Source: Larkinella knui (GTDB lineage Bacteria > Bacteroidota > Bacteroidia > Cytophagales > Spirosomataceae). Taken from it: 64,000 nt of DNA. The notes under the pieces were generated by a model. The model was not told the DNA's origin. It saw only the letters and a list, made by a program, of their open reading frames with translations, and did no database searches. Below are positions 50,052 to 59,310 of this stretch, one piece after another (within the stretch, counting starts at the first letter, position 1; each line of letters starts with the position of its first letter). The stretch spans positions 372,001-436,000 of the forward strand of contig NZ_RQJP01000001.1 in assembly GCF_003858645.1 (NCBI RefSeq). The letters run 5' to 3'. The translations under genes were made by a program, and so were the position numbers.

Positions 50052-52631
50052 ATGCGTAACTTTTTTTGCCTCACGGCTTTATTCACGGTTTTACTCCTCC
50101 TGAACGGGTGCAAATCATCCGAAAATACGACAAAGGACATTGCCGTTTCCTGGGAACTGGTGAGCAATTTTACCGAGGTCGAAGGCGGTTTTGAAGCCCG
50201 GTTTATCCTGAACAATCACAGCGGATCGGCACTCACCGACAAAAATTGGGCTTTGTTCTTCAATATGTCTCCCCGGCCCATCAGTACCTCAAAAACCCCG
50301 CAACCGGCTACAGTTCAGCATATTAACGGCGATTGGTATAAAATGACGCCAAACGCCGGGTTTGCCCTGGCACCCGGCGATTCGACCGAAATCCGGTATT
50401 CGGGGACGGAAGCCATTATCAAAGTAACCGATGCGCCACTCGGGCTTTATTTCGTTTTCTACGACAAAGACGGCAAGGAGGAAAACATCGTTCAGGTGGC
50501 GAATTACACGGTTTTGCCGTTCTCTAAAAAGGAGCAGCAGCTGCGGGGAAAAGGCGATCTGATGCCGTTGCAGACGGCGGCCAAACGGTATCAGGACAAC
50601 CTGGCACTCAGCCTGGTCGACGCGTCTCAATTGCAGAAAATCATTCCTTCGCCGGTAAAGATTACGTCGGGCGCGGGCACGTTCAATCTGGATAATAAAC
50701 TCTCGATTTATTACCAAACCGGTCTGGAAAATGAAGCAAAGTTGCTCAGTCAGAAGTTGAAAACGCTGACCGGAACCGACTTTACGATTGCCGCTACCGC
50801 ACCCGCCGGGAAAGGAATTGTCCTTAAAACCGGGCCGGTTTCGGTGAATGGAATTGCCAAAGAAGCGTATAAACTGAGCATCGACGGCAACGGTATTTCC
50901 ATCACCGGCAGTGATGCGGCCGGGGTGTTTTATGGCACACAGAGCCTGCTGGCCCTGATTCCGACCACAACGTATCTGAAACCGGCGGCTTCGGTGGCCC
51001 TCAATTACGTACAGGTGGAGGATGCGCCCCGGTTTCACTTCCGGAGTTTGCACGTGGACGTCAGCCGGAATTTTCAGACCAAGGAAACCATTCTGCGGCT
51101 TCTCGATTTGCTGGCGACCTACAAAGTGAACCACTTTCTGTTTTACACGACGGAAGACGAGGGCTGGCGGCTCGAAATTGACGGGTTGCCGGAGCTGACC
51201 AAGGTCGGAGCGCAGCGTGAACACACGACCGGCAAAGAAACGTCCGTGCTGCATCCGTCGTACGGTTCGGGGCCGAAAGCCTATGAGGAAGGGAAATACG
51301 GCAGCGGTTTTTATACGAAAGCCGACTTCATCGAAATTCTGAAATACGCCAACGAGCGGCACATCAAGGTAATACCGGAACTGAACTTTCCCGGCCACGC
51401 ACGGGCGGCCATCAAGGCGATGGAAGCGCGGTATGAGCGGCTGATGAAGGAAGGCAAAGAAGCCGAAGCGAACGAATACCGCCTGATCGATCCGGCGGAC
51501 AAATCCGTCTATTTGTCGGCCCAGGCGTATACCGATAACGTGGTGAGCGTAGCGAAGGAATCGACGTATCATTTCTACGAAAAAGTGGTCGACGAGATCA
51601 CCAAAATGTATGCGGAAGCCGGTTTGAAACTGGATGTTTTCCACGCCGGGGGCGACGAAGTAGCCGAAGGAGCCTGGACCAAATCCCCGCTGGCGGCTCA
51701 GTTGCTGAAAGAAAATCCGGCGATCAAAGACCCTAAAAACCTGCAAACGTACTTTTTCGGGAAGCTCTTGAAACGGCTCGAAAAGCGGAATCTGGAAATT
51801 CACGGCTGGGAAGAGGTGGCGCTCAACAAATCGGCGGAGGGGAAATACGTGGCCAATCCTGCGTTTGTGGGTCGCAAGGTGGTGCCCTACATCTGGAACA
51901 ATATTTATGATTTGGACCTGGGCAACCGGCTGGCGAATGCGGGCTATCCGGTGGTGTTGTGCAACGTAACCAATTTTTATTTCGATCTGGCTTACAACAA
52001 CGACCCGATGGAACCGGGGCTGTATTGGGGCGGCTTTGTTGACACGCGGGCCAACTGGGCGTTTGCGCCGTTCGATATGTTCAAAACCACGTATAAGACG
52101 TCGATGGGTAAACCGCTGGATTTTAGCGGGTTGGAAAAAATGAAACCGGAAGCCCGCAAAAACGTCATTGGACTGGAAGCGCAGCTGTGGAGCGAAACCG
52201 TCAAAGGCCGGGATATGATCGAGTATTATATCCTGCCCAAATTGCTCGGATTTGTCGAGAGTGCCTGGGCAGCGGAACGCCCCTGGGAAACCATCGAGAA
52301 CCGGGATGCGCGGGAAAAAGCCATCCAGTCGGGTTGGAATATTTTTGCCAATACGCTGGCACAGAAAGACATACCACGACTGGCGGTATTGAATGGCGGT
52401 TATAATTACCGGCTTCCGATGCCGGGTGCGATTCTCGATAACGGCACTTTAAAAGCGAATGTCGAATATCCGGGCCTGGCGATTCGCTACACCACCGACG
52501 GCTCCGAACCAACGGCGCAATCGGCTTTGTATACGGCTCCGGTAGCGGTTTCGGGGACAGTTAAAATAAAGAGTTTCGACGCGGCTGGCCGGTCGAGCCG
52601 GACGGCCGTTGTGAATGGGAACGCGGATTGA
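50052..52631 (+). CDS. GH20 beta-N-acetylhexosaminidase lipoprotein
   Basis: 859 residues. The lipobox LLLLNGC places the mature N-terminus at a lipidated Cys. An N-terminal CHB_HEX-type carbohydrate-binding domain (~30-160: ISVSWELVSNFTEVEGGFEARFILNN) is followed by a GH20b alpha/beta domain and the GH20 barrel (RFHFRSLHVDVSRNFQ; HAGGDEVAEGAW with catalytic Asp535-Glu536). A C-terminal CHB_HEX_C/FN3-like domain is IRYTTDGSEPTAQSALYTAPV. It hydrolyses terminal beta-GlcNAc or GalNAc and works by substrate-assisted catalysis, so it needs the N-acetyl group that the divergent HGSNAT-like protein could supply. The architecture is like E. coli/Vibrio chitobiases. Confidence 0.96.
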   Translation: MRNFFCLTALFTVLLLLNGCKSSENTTKDIAVSWELVSNFTEVEGGFEARFILNNHSGSALTDKNWALFFNMSPRPISTSKTPQPATVQHINGDWYKMTPNAGFALAPGDSTEIRYSGTEAIIKVTDAPLGLYFVFYDKDGKEENIVQVANYTVLPFSKKEQQLRGKGDLMPLQTAAKRYQDNLALSLVDASQLQKIIPSPVKITSGAGTFNLDNKLSIYYQTGLENEAKLLSQKLKTLTGTDFTIAATAPAGKGIVLKTGPVSVNGIAKEAYKLSIDGNGISITGSDAAGVFYGTQSLLALIPTTTYLKPAASVALNYVQVEDAPRFHFRSLHVDVSRNFQTKETILRLLDLLATYKVNHFLFYTTEDEGWRLEIDGLPELTKVGAQREHTTGKETSVLHPSYGSGPKAYEEGKYGSGFYTKADFIEILKYANERHIKVIPELNFPGHARAAIKAMEARYERLMKEGKEAEANEYRLIDPADKSVYLSAQAYTDNVVSVAKESTYHFYEKVVDEITKMYAEAGLKLDVFHAGGDEVAEGAWTKSPLAAQLLKENPAIKDPKNLQTYFFGKLLKRLEKRNLEIHGWEEVALNKSAEGKYVANPAFVGRKVVPYIWNNIYDLDLGNRLANAGYPVVLCNVTNFYFDLAYNNDPMEPGLYWGGFVDTRANWAFAPFDMFKTTYKTSMGKPLDFSGLEKMKPEARKNVIGLEAQLWSETVKGRDMIEYYILPKLLGFVESAWAAERPWETIENRDAREKAIQSGWNIFANTLAQKDIPRLAVLNGGYNYRLPMPGAILDNGTLKANVEYPGLAIRYTTDGSEPTAQSALYTAPVAVSGTVKIKSFDAAGRSSRTAVVNGNAD

Positions 52632-52690
52632 ACGGATTAAACGGATTTACACCGATTAAAATTAAAATCCGCTTATTAATCCGTTCAATC
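52624..52690. repeat. CGGATT-array inverted repeat between GH20 and MFS genes
   Basis: CGGATT occurs at 52624, 52633 and 52642 (9-bp spacing). Its inverse AATCCG occurs at 52666, 52679 and 52687. The arms TGAACGGATTAA (52629-52640) and TTAATCCGTTCA (52676-52687) are perfectly inverse. The left edge encodes the end and stop codon of the GH20 gene. Confidence 0.7.
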
Positions 52691-52742
52691 CGTTCATCGC
52701 ACCGGCGACCCGGCTGCGTTCCCATCCAAAAAAATCCAGGCC

Positions 52743-53996
52743 ATGAAGCCCAACACCCTGATTGTTATTTTAATTCTGCTGATCTTTTTTGTCATTTCTT
52801 TTCTGACCAATATTCTGGGCCCACTCATTCCGGACATCATCAAAAGTTTCGATCTGAGCATCGGCCTGGCCGGATTTCTGCCGTTTGCCTTCTTCGTTGC
52901 CTACGGGGTGATGTCGATTCCGTCCGGCCTTCTGGTCGAGAAATACCGGGAAAAACCGGTGTTGCTGGGGGCCTTTTTTCTGGCTTTTCTGGGTGCTTTG
53001 CTGTTTGCGCTGGTACCCGGTTTTGCCATTGCCCTGGTGTCCCTTTTTCTGATTGGAATCGGAATGGCCATGCTTCAGGTGGTGATCAATCCGTTGTTGC
53101 GGGTGGCGGGTGGCGAAGCGCAGTTTGCGTTCAATTCGGTGCTGGCGCAGCTTTTTTTTGGTGCGGCATCGTTTCTTAGCCCGATGTTATACAGCTATCT
53201 GGTGAGCAATGTTCATTCGGGTGCGACGTCTTCCCCGGTGATTGCGCTGTTTAATCAACTCGTTCCGGCCAACCTGAAATGGGTGTCATTGTACTGGGTT
53301 TTCGCCGTGACGGCGCTGCTGATGGTGGTGGTAATTTACTTCGTGCGTTTCCCGGAAGTGGAGCTGAAGGAAGACGAAAAAATCGATACCGGTAAGGCGT
53401 TTAAAGACCTGCTGGGGAATAAAACCGTCTGGCTGTTTTTCTGCGGAATTTTCGCGTATGTCGGTACCGAACAGGGCATTGCCAACTGGACATCGCAATT
53501 TCTGCAAACCTACCACGGCGTTGATCCGGCCACAACCGGGGCCTCGGTGATCGCGTATTTCTGGGGCCTGCTGACGGTCGGCTGTCTGCTCGGTTTGTTG
53601 CTGCTGAAGATTTTCGACAGCCGCCGGGTCCTGATGCTGTTTGCCGCCGGGGCCATCGTTTCGCTGCTGGCCGGCTTGTTCGGCACCCGGGATCTGGCGA
53701 TTTACGCCTTTCCGCTCACCGGTTTTTTCGCTTCCGTCATGTGGTCGATCACGGTGTCGCTGGCGCTCAATTCGGTGCCGCACCACCACGGGACCTTCTC
53801 CGGTATTTTGTGTTCGGGCATTGCCGGTGGGGCCGTCGTGCCGCTCATCATCGGCGGTTTGGGCGAGCTGGTTGGCCTGCGACTGGCGATGTTGTTTCTG
53901 CTCATTACCCTGGGCTATATTTTCAGCATCGGCCTCTGGGCCCGGCCGTTGGTGAACAATGCCACGGTGAAAAGTTTTCGGGAATTATTTGAGTAA
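52743..53996 (+). CDS. Sugar MFS transporter (FucP/NagP-like)
   Basis: 417 residues, 12 predicted membrane helices in two groups of six. The start LIVILILLIFFVISFLTNILGPLIPDIIKSFDLSIGLAGFLPFAFFVAYGVMSIPSGLLVEKY fits the FucP-type sugar:H+ symporter group, with the conserved polar turn GxLxEKYREKP after helix 2. Relatives move L-fucose, N-acetylglucosamine or other hexoses across the inner membrane. Its position 111 bp after the GH20 gene suggests import of the released amino sugar. An array-like inverted repeat lies in the gap and palindromic copy B follows the stop. Confidence 0.92.
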   Translation: MKPNTLIVILILLIFFVISFLTNILGPLIPDIIKSFDLSIGLAGFLPFAFFVAYGVMSIPSGLLVEKYREKPVLLGAFFLAFLGALLFALVPGFAIALVSLFLIGIGMAMLQVVINPLLRVAGGEAQFAFNSVLAQLFFGAASFLSPMLYSYLVSNVHSGATSSPVIALFNQLVPANLKWVSLYWVFAVTALLMVVVIYFVRFPEVELKEDEKIDTGKAFKDLLGNKTVWLFFCGIFAYVGTEQGIANWTSQFLQTYHGVDPATTGASVIAYFWGLLTVGCLLGLLLLKIFDSRRVLMLFAAGAIVSLLAGLFGTRDLAIYAFPLTGFFASVMWSITVSLALNSVPHHHGTFSGILCSGIAGGAVVPLIIGGLGELVGLRLAMLFLLITLGYIFSIGLWARPLVNNATVKSFRELFE

Positions 53997-54001
53997 AAAG
54001 G

Positions 54002-54100
54002 GTTATTTCGCAGAGTTGAGCGGAGAAATACAGAGTTTAGCAGAGTAAAACTAGTCCTTTGCGTACCGCCCTTTTTCTCCGCTCAACTCTGCGAAACAAT
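54002..54100. repeat. Dispersed ~100-bp palindrome, copy B
   Basis: The arms 54006-54028 and 54074-54096 are a perfect 23-bp inverted repeat containing TTTCGCAGAGTTGAGCGGAG. It fills the gap between the MFS gene and the AraC/XylR start (54105), ending 4 bp before the ATG, so it would form the regulator's 5' UTR if transcription reads through. Confidence 0.9.
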
Positions 54101-54104
54101 TTCT

Positions 54105-55268
54105 ATGTATAAAATCATCCTCCTGATCGATTTTGCCGAGGATTACAGCAAGAACCTGCTGAAAGGCGTTACGAAATATTCGCGGGAACATGGCCCGTGG
54201 GTGTTTTGCCGGATGCCGCTTTTTTACCGGGAAACCATCGGCATTAAAGGCATTTTGCAGTGGGCGCAGGAGTGGGGTGCTGACGGTATTATCGGACAGT
54301 TTTATAACGACAACGAAATTTCTGAGATCATAAAAGCCGGTATCGCGGTCATTGCGCAGGACTTCAAGGAGCGGTTTGACGAAATTCCGAACATCACCGG
54401 AGCCTACCACGAAGCCGGGGCGATGGCAGCCGATTATTTTCTGAAAAAGGGATTTACTCAGTTTGCTTTTTACGGTTTTAAAGACATTGTCTGGTCGCGG
54501 GAGCGGGCCGAAGGGTTTGAAAACCGGATTAAAAGTGCCGGTTATTCGGTGCATTCGTTCGAACATACCAAAGCACAATCCAGCGAATTGTGGTATTACA
54601 AACCCAGTTCCCTGAGCAAATGGCTGCAATCGTTGCCCAAGCCGATTGCGATCATGGCCTGCGATGACCGTCAGGGTCAGCACATTACGGAAGCGTGTCG
54701 GCAAACCGGTATTCGTATTCCCGAGGAAGTGGCCGTGCTGGGCGTCGACAATGACGAAACGATCTGCGAACTGTCGGACCCGCCCCTGTCGAGCATTGCG
54801 CTGGATGCGGAAAAAGGCGGCTACGATTCGGCCAAGCTGCTCGATCACATGATTCGGATGGGCGTGGCCGGTTTCTACGATATTGTGGTGAAACCAACGC
54901 AGGTGGTGACGCGCCACTCGACCGACATCTACGCAACCAACGATCATTACATTGCTTCTTCGCTGAAATACATTCACCAGAACATCGATAAAAACCTCCA
55001 GGTGGATGAAGTTGTCAGACAGGTTCCACTGTCGCGACGGGCGTTGGAAAAGCGGTTTCATACGATTACCGGGTATCCAATTTATAAGTATATCTTTAAC
55101 CTGAGGATCGAAAAATTTACCCAGAAATTACTGGAAACCGACATGACGGTTTTTGAAATTGCGCTCGATATGGGGCTGAGTGACAGCAAGAACATTGCGC
55201 GGCAGTTTCGGCAGGTGAAGGGATGTTCTCCCAGCGAATTCCGGGATAAATACGTGGCGGGGAAATAG
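54105..55268 (+). CDS. AraC/XylR-type transcriptional regulator
   Basis: 387 residues. Residues 1-270 are a LacI/periplasmic-binding-protein-like sugar sensor (MYKIILLIDFAEDYSKNLLKGVTKYSREHGPW; VLGVDNDETICELSDPPLSSIALD). Residues ~285-385 are an AraC helix-turn-helix pair (VDEVVRQVPLSRRALEKRFHTITGYPI; FEIALDMGLSDSKNIARQFRQVKGCSPSEFR). E. coli XylR has the same layout and activates on sugar binding. It is the likely activator of the divergent glycan operons at 41.9-54.0 kb, responding to a released sugar; this is inferred from position. Confidence 0.93.
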   Translation: MYKIILLIDFAEDYSKNLLKGVTKYSREHGPWVFCRMPLFYRETIGIKGILQWAQEWGADGIIGQFYNDNEISEIIKAGIAVIAQDFKERFDEIPNITGAYHEAGAMAADYFLKKGFTQFAFYGFKDIVWSRERAEGFENRIKSAGYSVHSFEHTKAQSSELWYYKPSSLSKWLQSLPKPIAIMACDDRQGQHITEACRQTGIRIPEEVAVLGVDNDETICELSDPPLSSIALDAEKGGYDSAKLLDHMIRMGVAGFYDIVVKPTQVVTRHSTDIYATNDHYIASSLKYIHQNIDKNLQVDEVVRQVPLSRRALEKRFHTITGYPIYKYIFNLRIEKFTQKLLETDMTVFEIALDMGLSDSKNIARQFRQVKGCSPSEFRDKYVAGK

Positions 55269-55277
55269 AGTTTTAAA

Positions 55278-55374
55278 GTTGTTTCGCAGAGTTGAACGGA
55301 GAAAAAAAGAGTTTAGCAGAGTAAAATTTTTCTCCTCTTACCTCTGATTTCTCTGTTCAACTCTGCGAAATAAC
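55278..55374. repeat. Dispersed ~100-bp palindrome, copy C
   Basis: The arms 55282-55304 and 55348-55370 pair over 23 bp with one difference (G against A in the core). The core reads TTTCGCAGAGTTGAACGGAG. It lies between the AraC/XylR gene and katG. Confidence 0.9.
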
Positions 55375-57880
<2,506 letters not shown>

Positions 57881-57900
57881 TTAAAATAGATCAGCAAAAA

Positions 57901-57929
57901 GGGCCGACTCAGGTAATCTGAGACGGCCC
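57901..57929 (+). terminator. Hairpin terminator of katG
   Basis: GGGCCG-A-CTCAG (57901-57912) pairs with CTGAG-A-CGGCCC (57918-57929), eleven pairs with one internal A-A mismatch, 21 bp after the stop. The following T-tract is weak. Confidence 0.7.
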
Positions 57930-57957
57930 CTTGCTGAACCGCCCGAAACAGGTAAGG

Positions 57958-58065
57958 TCGTTTCGCTGAGTTGAGCGGAGTTAAAAAGAGTCTGGCAGAG
58001 AGTTTTTCTTTACTTTTAAGAAATCGGCTCAACTCTTTTTAACTCCGCTCAATTTTGCGTTATAA
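57958..58065. repeat. Dispersed ~100-bp palindrome, copy D
   Basis: The arms 57971-57991 and 58032-58052 are a perfect 21-bp inverted repeat including TTGAGCGGAGTTAAAAAGAG. The outer parts are diverged. It ends 3 bp before the ATG of the small membrane-protein gene at 58069. Confidence 0.9.
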
Positions 58066-58068
58066 AAC

Positions 58069-58527
58069 ATGTCAACTCAATCACCGCTGAAAACGATTTT
58101 ATTGGCTGGTTTTACCGCCGGTACGCTGGATATCCTTGCGGCCATCAGTCTGCTGGGGAAGATGAAGCCAATACCGGTCTTAAACTACATTGCCAGCGGT
58201 GTTTTTGGCAAAGAAGCCTTTGCCGGAGGCATTGAAATGGCCTGGCTTGGACTTCTTTTTCACTATCTTATCGCCTTTTCATTTGCCATCGCCTATTTTC
58301 TGATTTTTCCCTATGTGCCCCTGCTCCGGAAACATAAATTGCTGAGTGGGTTGCTCTACGGTGCGGTGGTTTGGGTGGTCATGAATCTCGTTGTCGTGCC
58401 GATGACCAACGTATCGCGGGGGCCGATTCAACTGCAGAGTGCTTTACTGAACATGGCAATCCTGATGATTTGTGTTGGTTTGCCAATTTCGTTCCTTGTC
58501 CACCGGTATTATGCATTAAAACATTAA
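58069..58527 (+). CDS. Small four-helix membrane protein
   Basis: 152 residues with four membrane helices: ~9-29 (ILLAGFTAGTLDILAAISLL), ~58-85 (AWLGLLFHYLIAFSFAIAYFLIF), ~93-115 (KLLSGLLYGAVVWVVMNLVVVPM) and ~122-145 (ALLNMAILMICVGLPISFLVHRY). The pattern recalls small YagU/DUF1440-like membrane proteins, but the family is not certain. The start codon lies 3 bp after repeat copy D, so the mRNA leader would be the repeat. It may be co-transcribed with the DUF1080 gene, 33 bp downstream. Confidence 0.75.
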   Translation: MSTQSPLKTILLAGFTAGTLDILAAISLLGKMKPIPVLNYIASGVFGKEAFAGGIEMAWLGLLFHYLIAFSFAIAYFLIFPYVPLLRKHKLLSGLLYGAVVWVVMNLVVVPMTNVSRGPIQLQSALLNMAILMICVGLPISFLVHRYYALKH

Positions 58528-58560
58528 TTTTCAGACTCGCTTAACTTAACTCCTAAATCC

Positions 58561-59268
58561 ATGCATGGTCTGCTCATACTTGGCCTGTTTGCCCGGTTTT
58601 TCTTTGGTTTTTCAAACGATCCTCATCCGGCTCAGTCGGATTGGATCTGGCTTTTCGACGGCACCAATACGAGTCAGTGGATCAGCGCCAAATCGACGGA
58701 TTTTCCGAAAGAAGGCTGGAGCATCGAAAATAAAACCCTGGTTGCGAACAAAGGCGGGGATAAATCGAAACGGGGTGGAGACCTCGTTTCGCGCCAGAAA
58801 TTCAGAAATTTCGATTTGCGGTTTGAATTTAAACTGACCCCCGGCGCTAACAGCGGCCTGAAGTATTTCGTTAAAAAATACCCCGACGGTGCCTGGCTGG
58901 GCTGCGAATACCAGATCATCGACGATCAGGGAAACAAAGACATTGCCGGGGACAAAGACGATAAGCGTCGGACCGCGGGTTTATACGAATTGTTTGCACC
59001 CTCAGCGCGGAAACTCAAACCGATTGGTCAGTGGAACGAAGGCCGGATTGTCGTCAATGGAAAGCACGTCGAACACTGGCTGAATGGCGTTAAAGTGGTT
59101 GAGTATGAGCGCGGTGATGAGCGGTTTAACGCGGCCAAGGCGCAGAGTAAATTCAAATCCGTCGAGGATTTTGGCGTTATGGACGAAGGCTTTTTGTTGT
59201 TGCAGGACCACGGAGATGAATCGGCTTTCCGCCAGATTCGGATTCGGGAATTGCCCCCAACGCCCTAA
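58561..59268 (+). CDS. Exported DUF1080 (3-keto-glycoside hydrolase-like) protein
   Basis: 235 residues, N-terminal hydrophobic signal (MHGLLILGLFARFFFGFS). The DUF1080 jelly roll is complete: WIWLFDGTNTSQWIS, DLVSRQKFRNFDLRFEFKLTPGANSGLKYFV, GCEYQIIDDQGN, TAGLYELFAP, then GQWNEGRIVVNGKHVEHWLNGVKVVEYE. Several DUF1080 proteins hydrolyse 3-keto-disaccharides produced by glucoside 3-dehydrogenases. No such dehydrogenase is adjacent, though Gfo/Idh/MocA and other oxidoreductases are encoded 17 kb away. It converges on the second hydrolase paralog across a terminator. Confidence 0.92.
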   Translation: MHGLLILGLFARFFFGFSNDPHPAQSDWIWLFDGTNTSQWISAKSTDFPKEGWSIENKTLVANKGGDKSKRGGDLVSRQKFRNFDLRFEFKLTPGANSGLKYFVKKYPDGAWLGCEYQIIDDQGNKDIAGDKDDKRRTAGLYELFAPSARKLKPIGQWNEGRIVVNGKHVEHWLNGVKVVEYERGDERFNAAKAQSKFKSVEDFGVMDEGFLLLQDHGDESAFRQIRIRELPPTP

Positions 59269-59274
59269 AAAGCC

Positions 59275-59305
59275 CGCTGGTCGGGATTTGAAATCCCGAC
59301 CAGCG
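59275..59305. terminator. Bidirectional terminator between DUF1080 and hydrolase genes
   Basis: CGCTGGTCGGGA (59275-59286) pairs perfectly with TCCCGACCAGCG (59294-59305) around TTTGAAA. T-rich sequence follows on the plus side. Confidence 0.85.
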
Positions 59306-59310
59306 ACGTT

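Noticed and set aside
50289-51803. 504-residue minus frame inside the GH20 gene
   Set aside because: Shadow: it mirrors GH20 codons including the catalytic region and has Phe/Arg/Gln bias.
52628-53179. 183-residue plus frame overlapping the MFS gene
   Set aside because: Alternate frame of the transporter; Cys/His/Gly-rich product and no membrane pattern.
54051-55061. 336-residue minus frame over the AraC/XylR gene
   Set aside because: Shadow of a regulator with full domain structure; its end runs into palindrome copy B.
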